DNA from: Streptomyces viridochromogenes DSM 40736
GTDB lineage: Bacteria; Actinomycetota; Actinomycetes; Streptomycetales; Streptomycetaceae
Reading direction: 5' to 3'
DNA: 64,000 nt
NCBI RefSeq assembly: GCF_000158955.1
Contig: NZ_GG657757.1
Coordinates: forward strand, 6,791,018 to 6,855,017
Shown here: one piece after another, positions 26,221 through 35,103 of the stretch
How positions within the stretch are numbered: position 1 is the first letter of the stretch
How the letters are laid out: every line of letters starts with the position of its first letter
The notes under the pieces: generated by a model
The model's input: only the letters and a program-made list of their open reading frames with translations
Database searches by the model: none
What the model was told of the DNA's origin: nothing
Program-made: the position numbers and the translations under genes

Positions 26221-27105
26221 TCAAGCACGGGGCCGCGAGGGCCGGTGCCGCCAGTACTGGTGGGCTTTCAAGACTTCGTAACTCCATGTCATCTGTTGCT
26301 GGGTGGGCGTGCCGGGGCACGGCAGTCCGAGCTGTTCCGCGATGACCGGGAAACGTGGGTGCATCTGCCGGTCGCCGACCGTGACGAGCGCTGAGAGAAG
26401 GGGCTCTCCGTCCTGGCGTTCCTCGTCCACCAGCCACAGGACGACACTCTCGTCGTCCCGGTGAAGCCGCGGCAGCGCGGGGAAGCGTTTGCGCATCCGG
26501 GACCAGCTTGTGGTCGCGCCCAGGTGGGCGGTCTGTTCCAGCAGCGGCCGGAGTTCAGTCGCGATCTCCGACAGCCGGCCGGTCTCCAACTGGGGCGGCT
26601 CAGTGGTGTGAGCCGGATTCCGCGAGCTGGAACTCGCCGCACGCAAGGAGGTGTGGTTCGCCCCGGTGACCTCAGCGGGCTTGACGACGCGGCGCGGTGC
26701 GCGGCGGCGTGCGGGCTCCTCGGCCGGTCGGGGGTTCGGCTGCACCGCGGAGGTCTGCCGGCGCGGGTCATCCTGCCGGATTCCGGCCGCTGCCCGCCGG
26801 TGCCCTTCCTCCAGCCAGGACGGGGAGTTGAGCACCTTCTTGAACGCTTGGAGTTCTTCCCGCTGCTTCCTGGTCTCGCTGGGCGGGGCCTGTGCTACCT
26901 GGGCCCACGCCAGGGCGTACAGGTCGGTCGCATCGGCCACCGCCCACCTCTCCACGGCGCGCTGGAGGTTGAGGAGGGTGTGACTCAGGCTCCGGTGGAG
27001 TTGGGCGATCTCCATGGGGGTTCGCACGGGACGCCCTGTGGTCCTGCGACGGAAGTCTGTCTGCCAGCTTGAGCCGCCGCTGAGACGTACCCGGTTCCGC
27101 GTCAA
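26221..27105 (-). CDS. Protein of unknown function in the defence island
   Basis: The 294-residue protein is not recognised. It has a charged N-terminal helical part, a disordered Arg/Pro-rich middle (about 115-170), and a compact C-terminal domain (about 175-290, with VVLWLVDEE and GEPLLSALVTVG). The TTG start at 27105 is preferred because GGGGGA precedes it at proper spacing; the ATG at 27015 has no ribosome site. The promoter likely lies at the island palindrome at 27291, where TTGACA and, 18 bp on, TACGGT form a good minus-strand -35/-10 pair. It is followed by 257 bp without a recognisable gene before the DUF262 gene. Confidence 0.65.
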   Translation of the reverse strand: MTRNRVRLSGGSSWQTDFRRRTTGRPVRTPMEIAQLHRSLSHTLLNLQRAVERWAVADATDLYALAWAQVAQAPPSETRKQREELQAFKKVLNSPSWLEEGHRRAAAGIRQDDPRRQTSAVQPNPRPAEEPARRRAPRRVVKPAEVTGANHTSLRAASSSSRNPAHTTEPPQLETGRLSEIATELRPLLEQTAHLGATTSWSRMRKRFPALPRLHRDDESVVLWLVDEERQDGEPLLSALVTVGDRQMHPRFPVIAEQLGLPCPGTPTQQQMTWSYEVLKAHQYWRHRPSRPRA

Positions 27106-27563
27106 TTTGATCCCCCAACCAGTGACGACGCTGTTGCGACTCCTCTGCGGCCGGGACGCGAGGACCGCCCGGCGTTACGTGGTGCCCCCCCCGCTTATGC
27201 CAGTCCTCGGTCGGCGCCCGTGTCTTCCCGCCACATATCCACTGCCGTTAACCCCTACCTACGCAACACCAGGCACCGTAGGGTGGGTATGTTGGCGATG
27301 TCAACAGACTCATTCTCTAGAGTGACTTGTTGCCTAGTGCCTCTGCGGTGGGTGAAGTTGAGAGGGAGGCGGAACGCCGCCGGTGCCACCGAGCAGACAA
27401 CTGGTACGAGGCATCACTTGGGCCGTCAAGGCAAGCCGGCCCGGTACCGGACGGCCCGATACAGCGGAGTGACTCCCGGGTGCTGTGATTCAGCAGGACG
27501 GGCAATTTACCGTCTTGGTGTGGCGTCAGCCGTAGGCTTGAGCACCTTGATTCTGGGGGGACG
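27106..27563. promoter_or_regulatory. Divergent intergenic region, 458 bp
   Basis: It separates the minus-strand unknown gene from the plus-strand glycine-rich membrane protein gene. It is less GC-rich than its surroundings, especially 27230-27340. Besides the island palindrome at 27291-27305, I see no gene, terminator or tRNA. The 160-190-bp leaders on both sides could hold small RNAs or further sites, which I cannot assess. Confidence 0.4.
27291..27305. promoter_or_regulatory. Island palindrome, copy 3
   Basis: GTTGGCGATGTCAAC has arms matching GTTGAC/GTCAAC at 11 of 12 positions. On the minus strand it reads TTGACA followed after 18 bp by TACGGT, a plausible promoter for the gene starting at 27105. 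Nine bases after the right arm on the plus strand is CTCTAGA, as at copy 1. Confidence 0.55.
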
Positions 27564-28880
27564 ATGATCGACTATCGCAAGGCAACTAGCGTTCCGGTCT
27601 GGACGCTGGCGACACGTGATGTCCAGGTGCCGGCCGTGTTCGGGGACGGGCCGATGACGGCTGAGCGGCTGGCTGAACTGCGCAGTGTGCTGGCTGCGTT
27701 GGCCGACCAGCCGATCGCCACGCTCGAGGCGCACCCGCTGCCCGACAAGCTCGACGGCAGCCGTGGCATCCCGCTCGGTGCCGCCAGCCCCCTGGCGCAG
27801 CACCTGTCGCAGCTCATCACCGAGTCGGCGAAGGCTTCCGCCACGGTCGCCAAGGCGACGGCCTCCGGCGAGATCCTGTGCCGCGTGGTGGTCCCGGCGA
27901 GGGTCGCCACCGAGTTGGGACAGGGGCTGGTCACCTGGATGGAGCCGAAGGGATCGACGGGCGGGTTCTACGGCGACCTCGTGCATGCGGCGACGGGCCA
28001 GATCGCCGCGAAAGCGACCATTGTGCCGGTCAGTGGGGCAGCGGCGGCGGGCACGGTCGGCGGCGCGGGTGCGACCGCCGGCGCCGCGGCCGCGGGTGGC
28101 ACGGTGCTCACCGTGGCCGCTCCGCTCGTGCTCATGGCGGTGGCCGTCGGGGTGAGCGCGCACGCCGACCGCAAGCGGCAGCAGGCCATCGCGCACATCA
28201 CGGACCTGCTGGAGCAGCTTCAGGCCGACAAGCTCGACGACGAGCACAGCGCACTCAACGGCTGCCGTCCCGCCATCGACAAGGCCACGGCCATCCTGCT
28301 CGACCAGGGCAAGCTCGGTGTCTCGCTGGGACTCGACTCGGCGGTGCACACCATCGACACGGCACTGAGCAAGGCCGACATCCGTCTGGCCCGCTGGCGG
28401 AGCGCGCTCGACAAGCTGCCCGCCGGCGAGCCCGTCGAGATCGGCACGCTGACCGAGTCGTTCCCCGGCGTGGACGACCAGGGCGGCACGTTCCGCACCC
28501 ACGTCGAACTGGCGCAGTTGGCCATGGCGTTGAAGCGGCGCGTCAACGTCCTCCAGGCGGTCGAGCGAGCCCAGAGCGAGCCTGACAACCTGTTCGAGAA
28601 CTTCGCCCGCGCCCTCAAGGACGACGTGCGGCGTCTCGACGAGCTGGAGTCGGGCATCGCCAGTGTGCTGGTGCGCCTGTCGACGCTGGAGCTGGCGCGC
28701 CCGAACAGCAAGCGCCCCGTCTTCACGACCGGTGAGGTCGACCGGCTCCTGCGCGCGGCGTACCAGATCCGCCGCCTGGGTGACGGCGTCGCACTCAACG
28801 GCCGCCCGACGGACGTGGCGATCGAGATCGCCCGCGACCGGGACGGCTCGGTGGTGGTGTTCCCCGCGCTGCCCGCGTAG
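27564..28880 (+). CDS. Membrane-associated protein of unknown function with glycine-rich hydrophobic hairpin
   Basis: The 438-residue protein has a soluble N-terminal part, a strongly hydrophobic alanine/glycine-rich segment around 150-205 (ending VLMAVAVGVSAHA) that could form two membrane helices, and a long helical C-terminal half with coiled-coil character. I recognise no enzyme motif. The ATG at 27564 is preceded by GGGGGGA. It is 90 bp upstream of the coiled-coil gene at 28971 in the same direction, so the two may form a unit. A membrane-disrupting or membrane-anchored sensor role is conceivable in this setting but is only an inference. Confidence 0.75.
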   Translation: MIDYRKATSVPVWTLATRDVQVPAVFGDGPMTAERLAELRSVLAALADQPIATLEAHPLPDKLDGSRGIPLGAASPLAQHLSQLITESAKASATVAKATASGEILCRVVVPARVATELGQGLVTWMEPKGSTGGFYGDLVHAATGQIAAKATIVPVSGAAAAGTVGGAGATAGAAAAGGTVLTVAAPLVLMAVAVGVSAHADRKRQQAIAHITDLLEQLQADKLDDEHSALNGCRPAIDKATAILLDQGKLGVSLGLDSAVHTIDTALSKADIRLARWRSALDKLPAGEPVEIGTLTESFPGVDDQGGTFRTHVELAQLAMALKRRVNVLQAVERAQSEPDNLFENFARALKDDVRRLDELESGIASVLVRLSTLELARPNSKRPVFTTGEVDRLLRAAYQIRRLGDGVALNGRPTDVAIEIARDRDGSVVVFPALPA

Positions 28881-28970
28881 GCGCAGGCGCGCTCGCACTC
28901 ACTCCGTGATCGGTTCTGTTCGCCACCATCGGGTATTCCTCCCGTTCGTCGATCAAGCAGGAGGCCGGCA

Positions 28971-30779
28971 TTGAGACCCACTCCACTGGTGATGCCCAGC
29001 CGCAAGCCCACACCGCAGGCAATGCGTTGGGGCCGGGGCGAGTTCGTCCGAGACGAGCCGCGCGCTGAGAACCCGCTGGTCTACCGGGCGGTACTACCGA
29101 TCCCCGACGACGAGCAGGAGCAGATGTTCGCCGGGGCTCGCTCGTGCTTCACCTCCTGGCTGGAGAGCAAGGGACTGGGGACGCACCTTTCCTCGGGCGT
29201 CCATCGGCTCACGGACACCTACACCCTCACCGTGACCGACTCCTACGACACCGACGGCCACCAGACTGCGCTGCGGCTTCGTCTACGGGAGAGCAAGGAG
29301 GACAGGCAGGAGGGGACTTGGCAGACGACGCTCACGTCCGCTGTCGACCGTGAGTCGCAAGTGGCGTACGTCGGTGTCGACCTGGAGCACTACCCCAGTC
29401 CGGGCAGACGGCAGGTCACACCGGTCCCGCCTCGGCTCGTCCGTGAGATCCTCGATCACTTCAATGTGTCGGACGGGACGATTCGGCTCACCACAGCACC
29501 TCACCTGATCGGCCCCGACTCCGTCGGCCTGCTCACGTCCGCGCTCACCGATCCCACCCGAGAACTGCCTTTGGTCCTCGCGGCGGAGCCGCCCAACGAC
29601 AATCCCGCCTGGGAAAAGCTACTGACGGGGGTCGTCAGGAATCTGGTCGGAATCGCCTCGGTGTTCCGGCTGGAACGAGAGGCCGTCTCCGCCTTCCGAC
29701 AAATCGCCGGAGACCGGCACGACGTGTTCCCCGGCCAGATCCGCACCTATCTTCCGGACGTCGCCCTCGGCTCCGCCGAAGACGGTCGGCGGCACCGCCT
29801 CCTGACGTACCGGCGGCTCAGTGATCCGGAGTTCCGCAACGCAGACGTCCGGATCTCCAGGTACCCGCGCCAGCACGCTGTCACCACACCGCAGCCACCC
29901 CTGCTCGCCGAGCCCGCGTTTCCGGGCATCGAGGAGGTCCTCAAGGATCTGCGCGCGGCACGGTCCCAGACCGCTGAGTCATCGGGGAACGAGACCGTCG
30001 GCTCTCTGCGTGCCCAGCTGAACACGGCCAACGAGACGATCGACAAAGCGCTGGAAGAGCTGAGTGAGGCCGCCAGCGCCCGGGACCTGGCGGAGCGTGG
30101 CCGGCGTGCGCTCGATGAGCAGCTGCGGGAGGCGACCGACCGCTACGAGGACGAAATCGCCGACCACGACGCCACTCAGGCACAGCTGTCCGCGATGCGC
30201 CATCAAGTGGCGGTTCTGCAGCAGCGGCTGGTGGAGGCCGGCCGGGCGGAGGACGCCTACACGCCGTCGGCGGAGGAACCGGCGCCGATGTCCTTCGCCG
30301 AACTGAACGAACGCGTGCACGAGCGTATGAGGCATCTTGTTCTGACCTACGACACGAGCAAGGCGGAGGACCTCGACGACGACATGAAGAGCTCGACCTG
30401 GGCGTCGAAGGTGTGGGACGCCCTGTTGGCGCTGGATTCGTACGGGGCGAGCAGCGCCGGCGAGCAAGGATTCGACGGAACCTTCCGGGATTTTTGCGAG
30501 GCTTCCCCTCAGGGCATGCGCACGTATCCGGTGACGCGTGTGGCCATGGTGGAGTCCGACTCCGTGCGCAACGACAGGAAGTTCCGGCAGCAACGCCTGC
30601 TTCCTGTGCCGCTGGAGGTCGACGCCTCGGGCAAGGTGTTCATGGAAGCCCACATAAAGATCGACAACAAGGGAAGGATCGCGCCTCGCATCCACTTCTA
30701 CGACGACACAGCGGGCTCGACAGGCAAGGTGATAGTCGGCTACGTGGGGCCGCATTTGTCAAACACCCGCACAAACTGA
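28971..30779 (+). CDS. Large coiled-coil protein of unknown function
   Basis: The 602-residue protein starts with TTG at 28971 after a strong AGGAGG at good spacing. Residues 1 to about 320 form a domain I do not recognise; about 340-430 is a heptad-rich coiled coil; the C-terminal ~150 residues (from MRHLVLTYDTS) form a separate conserved-looking domain ending KVIVGYVGPHLSNTRTN. No nuclease, kinase or helicase motif is visible. The gene follows the membrane protein gene at 27564 and converges on the HATPase gene. The pairing of a membrane protein and a coiled-coil protein inside the island makes both candidates for an uncharacterised defence pair. Confidence 0.75.
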   Translation: MRPTPLVMPSRKPTPQAMRWGRGEFVRDEPRAENPLVYRAVLPIPDDEQEQMFAGARSCFTSWLESKGLGTHLSSGVHRLTDTYTLTVTDSYDTDGHQTALRLRLRESKEDRQEGTWQTTLTSAVDRESQVAYVGVDLEHYPSPGRRQVTPVPPRLVREILDHFNVSDGTIRLTTAPHLIGPDSVGLLTSALTDPTRELPLVLAAEPPNDNPAWEKLLTGVVRNLVGIASVFRLEREAVSAFRQIAGDRHDVFPGQIRTYLPDVALGSAEDGRRHRLLTYRRLSDPEFRNADVRISRYPRQHAVTTPQPPLLAEPAFPGIEEVLKDLRAARSQTAESSGNETVGSLRAQLNTANETIDKALEELSEAASARDLAERGRRALDEQLREATDRYEDEIADHDATQAQLSAMRHQVAVLQQRLVEAGRAEDAYTPSAEEPAPMSFAELNERVHERMRHLVLTYDTSKAEDLDDDMKSSTWASKVWDALLALDSYGASSAGEQGFDGTFRDFCEASPQGMRTYPVTRVAMVESDSVRNDRKFRQQRLLPVPLEVDASGKVFMEAHIKIDNKGRIAPRIHFYDDTAGSTGKVIVGYVGPHLSNTRTN

Positions 30780-30858
30780 GCGCCGTGCCGAGGGTTCAAG
30801 CCACCTTGGTGGCACGTGCTTCCCTTGCGGAACTCTGCGCGTCGCGGCCCCTGCCGAT

Positions 30859-31449
30859 TCAGTCGGTCAGCGACGGCCTGCCCGATACAGATGTGATCGG
30901 CGCTGTGCCCAGATCTCTGCGCGACGGAAGTCCAGGGATGGCCGTTGCCCGCAGCGGTACGTCGCTCCCGCTGCGGAGAGGTGACCGCGGCGTTCGGGGT
31001 GACTTGGCGCGTGGGCACGAGAGCACTGCGCGGACGGTCTTGCCGCTGGGCGGGTAGGGGACGCAGTCCCAGTGGTCGGCGAGGGCGGTGACGAGGGTCA
31101 GGCCGCGTCCGCCGGTCGGGAGGGGGTCGGGCGCGGTGTCCGTGGGGCGGGGGAGCGGGCGGAGGTCTCCGCGGGCGTCGCTGACCTCGATGCGGAGGCG
31201 GCCGGCGGCCGGGTCGAGGACGAGGGTCAGCCGGAAGCAGCGGCCGGGCACGCGGCCGTGCAGGACGGCGTTGGCGGCCAGCTCCCCGACGACGAGTTCG
31301 GCACGCTCCGTGAGGTCGTGGGACGCGCCTCGGGAGCGCAGCTCGGTCACCGCGAGGAGTCGGGCGAGCCGGGCGCCGCGCCGCGTGGACGACAGCAGCT
31401 GGGTGAAGGTCGCGACAGGGGCGCCCACTTGGGGTGTTGCGTGGTTCAT
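30859..31449 (-). CDS. HATPase domain anti-sigma-like regulatory protein
   Basis: The 196-residue protein has a GHKL ATPase core: VVGELAANAVLHG (N box) at about 55-67, SDARGDLRP (G1 box) and TGGRGLTLV (G2 box). Such short HATPase proteins act as serine kinases of anti-sigma antagonists in Streptomyces and often lie in clusters with XRE and DUF397 genes, as here. The ATG at 31449 is used; the frame is open further upstream, but a shared 27-bp operator (31494-31520) lies in that stretch, which argues for the shorter start. The C-terminal 60 residues are disordered. The cognate sigma factor is unknown. Confidence 0.82.
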   Translation of the reverse strand: MNHATPQVGAPVATFTQLLSSTRRGARLARLLAVTELRSRGASHDLTERAELVVGELAANAVLHGRVPGRCFRLTLVLDPAAGRLRIEVSDARGDLRPLPRPTDTAPDPLPTGGRGLTLVTALADHWDCVPYPPSGKTVRAVLSCPRAKSPRTPRSPLRSGSDVPLRATAIPGLPSRRDLGTAPITSVSGRPSLTD

Positions 31450-31493
31450 GGCGCCAGACTGGCGGCCGGATGCGGGTGGGGGCGAGTGCCGCG

Positions 31494-31520
31494 CCCCGTA
31501 CGGAGGGTAGGCGTACGGAC
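31494..31520. promoter_or_regulatory. Shared operator-like repeat, copy 1
   Basis: CCCCGTACG, 8 bases, then GCGTACGGAC. The same arms with the same 8-base spacing occur at 33838-33864 beside the XRE/DUF397 genes. It lies 45 bp upstream of the HATPase gene, a sensible place for an operator. Confidence 0.5.
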
Positions 31521-31682
31521 GGGTAAGGCGGGCGGTACGCCGGATTCGCGCGATGCTGTGTGAGGAACGCGGGAAGGCGGCAGAGGGTTCCCGTGCGGTG
31601 GGTGGGGCATCGCGGTCGGTTGAGCGTGGGCGCCGATCGAGGTGGCGAGGGACTGTCGGTGGCTGGTGGCAGGATCGCCGGC

Positions 31683-32758
31683 ATGGTTTTCGTCCGTACG
31701 ACTCCGCCGCGGCCTGTCGAGGTGACCGCGGTCTTTCCCGAACTGGCTCCACTGGCGCGTCCCGCGATACGGCTGCACCCCCGTCCCGGGTCGCCTTCGG
31801 TCAGGGACAGCTCGGTCGGGGGCCGTTGCTGTGGCCGGCCGAGGAGCCGTCGCCGCACTGCGAAGCCTCGCACCTGCACGGGGACAGCGGGTTCCGCCAG
31901 TCGCCGGCAGACGTACGGCTGACGAGGCGCAGGCTGGCCCGGCTGCACCGTGATCCCCACGGTCCCGAGTTCACGCCCGAGGAGGAGGAAATCAAGGAGC
32001 GGAACGCCGCGCGGCTCGCGGAGCGATTCGACGCCGGCCCACCCCGGCCCGCGGAGTGCCCGGTGCCCCTGTTGCCCGTGGCCCAGCTGTACCTGCGCGA
32101 CGTACCCCTGTTGCGGCCGCCCGGAGAGGCCGATCTGCTCCAGGTCCTCTGGTGCCCCTACGACCACGAGCCGGACTGGAAGCCCGCGACCGCGGTGTTC
32201 TGGCGTTCCGCCGCCTCGGTCGGCGATGTCCTCGCCACGCCACCGGAACCGTACGAGGTCAACTACCCGGGCTACGTACCGGAGCCGTGCCTGCTGGCAC
32301 CGGAAGCGATCACCGAGTATCCCAACAGCCTTGATCGGGGTCCGGAGTTGAGGCAAGTGGTGGGGGACTGGAGCAGATGGCAGGCAGCCGGCGTGGACGT
32401 GGACGGCTCGTACGCGGAGTATCCGGCGGAGTTCTACGACGGCAATCTGGCGGACGCTCCCGGCGGAAAGGTCGGTGGCTGGCCGCCGTGGGGCCGCACC
32501 GACCCGTACCGCCGGTACTGCGCCGTCTGCGAAGCCCAGATGGTCCCGCTGCTGACCATCGCCTCCTTCGAATGGGACGGTGGTGAGCGACGCGGCTGGG
32601 CGCCCTACGAGGACCGGGCCGGCGCCTACGCCGCCGGTCACCGCGCCGGCTTGTCCCCCGCGCAGCCGACGAAGGTGGAAGTGGGCAGGGCGGACAACAT
32701 GCAGCTCTACGTCTGTCCGGCCTCTCCCGAGCATCCGCACACAGACCTGATCCAGTGA
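31683..32758 (+). pseudogene. DUF1963 (YwqG-like) protein gene with a frameshift
   Basis: The start (MVFVRTTPPRPVEVTAVF from 31683) and the rest (from PLLWPAEEPSPHC) are in different frames. The switch falls in the G run at 31818-31822; one more G would join SSVGG to PLLWPAEEP, which is the sequence expected for this Streptomyces family. The joined product would be about 358 residues, with YwqG-like segments (PVPLLPVAQLYLRDVPLL) and a CAVCEAQ motif. The role of the family is unknown. Either the gene is broken, or the read has a homopolymer error. Genes on both sides are intact. Confidence 0.7.
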
Positions 32759-32876
32759 ACTGCCGTGCCTGTCAAACCTCCTGTGCGCCCACCGCCCGGC
32801 GGCCCCTCGACTCCCGGCTCGGCTCACTCACCGGAGCCGGAGCGCCTGCGCGGTACGGGAAGACCCGGGCCCCCGA

Positions 32877-33344
32877 CTATGCGCGGGGGCACGGCAGTTC
32901 GGGGGCCGTGCGGTTCGGGGAGCACGTCACCACGGCGAGGGCGAGGTAGGAGGGGCGTTCGAGGTAGCGGCCGTACGACACGTCGCCGCCCGCGTGCAGC
33001 TGTTCGGCGGCGGAGTTCACCAGCCGGGCCAGGCGCGCGGTGTCCCGGTCGTGCTCCGCGGCGAACCGGGGGGCGTACTCGGCGAGCCGCTCACCCAGCC
33101 AGGCCGCCGCCTCCTTCGCTTCCTCCCAGGTGCCCCGCACCAGCGAGCGGGGCTTGATGAGCCAGTACGCCGTCTCCAGGGGCGGGAGGTCCGACGTGCG
33201 GAACTCTGCGGCCACCAGGCGGTAGCGCTCGATCAGTTCCGGTCTGCTCCCGGCTGGCGGGGGATCGGGGTGCGGGGGCCGTCGGAGGGCCTCGTCGTCG
33301 AAGCGTGTCTTCGGGCCGGTCCAGAGGTAGGCGTGGTGGTGCAC
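32877..33344 (-). CDS. Hypothetical protein
   Basis: The 155-residue, mostly helical protein starts with GTG at 33344, preceded by GGGAGC. It has a histidine-rich start (HHHAY) and a middle segment LPPLETAYWLIKPRSLVRGTWEEAKEAA. I recognise no domain. Codon use is typical for Streptomyces and the frame is free of stops, so it is likely a real gene. It sits in the XRE/DUF397 cluster, 84 bp downstream of the DUF397-like gene, possibly in the same transcript. Confidence 0.6.
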   Translation of the reverse strand: MHHHAYLWTGPKTRFDDEALRRPPHPDPPPAGSRPELIERYRLVAAEFRTSDLPPLETAYWLIKPRSLVRGTWEEAKEAAAWLGERLAEYAPRFAAEHDRDTARLARLVNSAAEQLHAGGDVSYGRYLERPSYLALAVVTCSPNRTAPELPCPRA

Positions 33345-33428
33345 GTTCTGCTCCCGGAGTGCGGAGCGCCGACCGGACGCGGGGAGGGACCCGGTCCGGC
33401 CGGCGACAGGGGAGGGGGAGGGAGGGTG

Positions 33429-33653
33429 TCAGGCGCCGAGGCCGAAGCGGGCCGGGTCGATACCGGCGGCGTTCAGTTCCTCCGTGGTGAACCGCAGCGG
33501 TGCTGCGTCCGGCCGCTTGCTGTCGCCCAGCGCCCAGGCGTCCTCACCGATCCGGGCGAGGGTCACGCACCCTTCCGTGCAGGGGCCGCCGCACGCCTTC
33601 GTGAACGAGGCCGCGCTGATGTCGAGGGCGTACAGGTGGGTTCCGTCTTGCAT
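33429..33653 (-). CDS. DUF397-like small protein
   Basis: The 74-residue protein has a serine-cysteine segment (SAASFTKACGGPC), CVTLARI and WALGDSKRPDAAPLRFTTEEL, resembling a variant of DUF397, the small partner of XRE regulators in Streptomyces. The ATG at 33653 follows GGAAGG. It is transcribed away from the XRE gene at 33971, with a palindrome-containing 317-bp region between. Its role may be to modulate that regulator, as shown for other DUF397/XRE pairs such as those around whiJ. Confidence 0.7.
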   Translation of the reverse strand: MQDGTHLYALDISAASFTKACGGPCTEGCVTLARIGEDAWALGDSKRPDAAPLRFTTEELNAAGIDPARFGLGA

Positions 33654-33837
33654 GACTGCACCTTCCAGCTCGTCTGACGCGGCCGAGTCCGGCCGCCGCC
33701 GCCCGTGATGGGCGGGAGTGCACGGAGGGGGCGTGCCGTCTGGGTGTTTCCGCAGGTGAGCGGTGCACACGGACGGTCGGCCTGGATCTCCGTGGTCTCA
33801 GAGTGGCGGTCGGGCCAGGGCGGGGACGAGTGTGGCA

Positions 33838-33864
33838 CCCCGTACGCTGAGTCAGCGTACGGAC
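33838..33864. promoter_or_regulatory. Shared operator-like repeat, copy 2 (perfect palindrome core)
   Basis: CCCCGTACG, 8 bases, GCGTACGGAC, as at 31494. Here the core is a perfect inverted repeat with 11-bp arms (33840-33850 and 33852-33862) around a central G. It lies in the 317-bp region (33654-33970) between the divergent DUF397-like gene and the XRE gene, 106 bp before the XRE start. Nothing else is evident in that region. Confidence 0.55.
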
Positions 33865-33970
33865 ACGAAGAGTGGACGGTACGTCTGATGATCCGCCAGT
33901 CTGTGGGCGAGTGAGCGGCGTGTGGAACTGCCGTCGCGGTGCGGTGCGGTGCGGACGAAAGGGGCGGCGG

Positions 33971-34861
33971 ATGGACGTGGTCGGGGTCGAGGGGGAGGCG
34001 GCGGCCGGAAGCGCCGGCGCGCGGGCGGTTCCGGCGGGGGAGTGGGAGCGGGAGCCGCATCCGTCGGACAGCCTGCGGACGTTCGGGGCGGTCGTCCAGG
34101 CGTTGCGCGAGCATGCGGGGCTCAGCCGGGTCGACCTCGGCGCCCGGGTCCAGTACTCCAAACACACGGTTGAGTCCGTGGAGTTGGGGCGGCGGATGCC
34201 GGACGAGGCGTTCGTGGAGCGTGCGGAGGAGGCACTGGGCAACACGGGTGCGTTGCGGAAGGCGGCGCGGCATCTCACGCGGGGCGAGGCGGGGCTGGCG
34301 GCGTGGTTCCGGCGGTGGGCTCGGCTGGAGCGGGAGGCGGTGAGTCTGTGTACGTACGAGTGCCGGTTGGTTCCGGGGTTGTTGCAGTCGGAGGCGTATG
34401 CGCGGGCGGTGTTCGAGGGCACGATTCCGCTGCGTACGGACGAGGAGCTGGAAGTGCAGCTCGCCGCGCGGATGGAGCGGCAGGTGATGATGCGGGAGCG
34501 GCCGACGGTGCCGTTCAGCTTTATCGTCGAGGAGCACGTGTTCCGGCGGCAGTTCGGTGATGCCGAGGCGATGCGTGGGTTGATGGACCACGTCCTTGAG
34601 CTCACGGCTCCGCGCAACGTGACGCTTCAGGTGGTGCCGGTGGAGGCGCGGTTGCACGCGTGCCTGGATGGCCCCCTACAGATTCTGGAGACCTCGGAGG
34701 GGCGACGGCTCGGGTACTCCGAGGGACAGCAGAACGGTCGGCTGATCTCCGACCCGAAAGAGATGATTCTGCTCTGCCAACGCTATGACACACTGCGCTC
34801 GCAGGCCCTGAACCCGACAGAATCCCGGGACCTGCTGGAGCGACTGCGAGGAGAGCTATGA
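33971..34861 (+). CDS. XRE-family regulator with DUF5753
   Basis: The 296-residue protein has an HTH at about 40-85 (LREHAGLSRVDLGARVQYSKHTVESVELG) and a C-terminal DUF5753 domain (WFRRWARLEREA, VPGLLQSEAYARAVF, EEHVFRRQFGD). This is the abundant Streptomyces WhiJ-like class. The ATG at 33971 is the first in-frame ATG with a plausible ribosome site (AGGGG). The stop overlaps the DUF397 gene by 4 bp, the usual arrangement for a repressor with its small partner. The palindrome at 33838 is a likely target for autoregulation. Confidence 0.88.
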   Translation: MDVVGVEGEAAAGSAGARAVPAGEWEREPHPSDSLRTFGAVVQALREHAGLSRVDLGARVQYSKHTVESVELGRRMPDEAFVERAEEALGNTGALRKAARHLTRGEAGLAAWFRRWARLEREAVSLCTYECRLVPGLLQSEAYARAVFEGTIPLRTDEELEVQLAARMERQVMMRERPTVPFSFIVEEHVFRRQFGDAEAMRGLMDHVLELTAPRNVTLQVVPVEARLHACLDGPLQILETSEGRRLGYSEGQQNGRLISDPKEMILLCQRYDTLRSQALNPTESRDLLERLRGEL

Positions 34862-35049
34862 GCAGCGGTACATCGGAACTCGCCTGGTTCAAGTCCAGCT
34901 ACAGCGGCAGCCAGGGCGACAGCTGTGTGGAGATCGCGATCGCCGAACAGGTCATCCACGTACGGGACTCCAAGGACGTGACCCGTCCGGCCTTCGCCGT
35001 CGGCCGCGAAGGCTGGAGCCAGTTCGTACGGTTCGCGTCGGAGCGCTGA
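34858..35049 (+). CDS. DUF397 protein
   Basis: The 63-residue protein has the classic DUF397 pattern: AWFKSSYSGSQGDSCVEIAI, then HVRDSKD and FAVGREGWSQFV. Its ATG overlaps the TGA of the XRE gene. DUF397 proteins work with the adjacent XRE regulator, and loss of some affects development. A strong terminator follows directly, so this is a two-gene operon. Confidence 0.88.
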   Translation: MSSGTSELAWFKSSYSGSQGDSCVEIAIAEQVIHVRDSKDVTRPAFAVGREGWSQFVRFASER

Positions 35050-35060
35050 GCGACTTGAGG

Positions 35061-35093
35061 GTGTGCTGTCCGCTGGAGCAGCGGACAGCACAC
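35061..35093. terminator. Strong bidirectional hairpin terminator
   Basis: A perfect 15-bp stem (GTGTGCTGTCCGCTG with its complement) and a 3-base loop GAG, 12 bp after the DUF397 stop and 10 bp before the end of the convergent gene at 35104. No U-run is evident, as is usual in Streptomyces. Confidence 0.85.
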
Positions 35094-35103
35094 CTCGTAC
35101 GGT

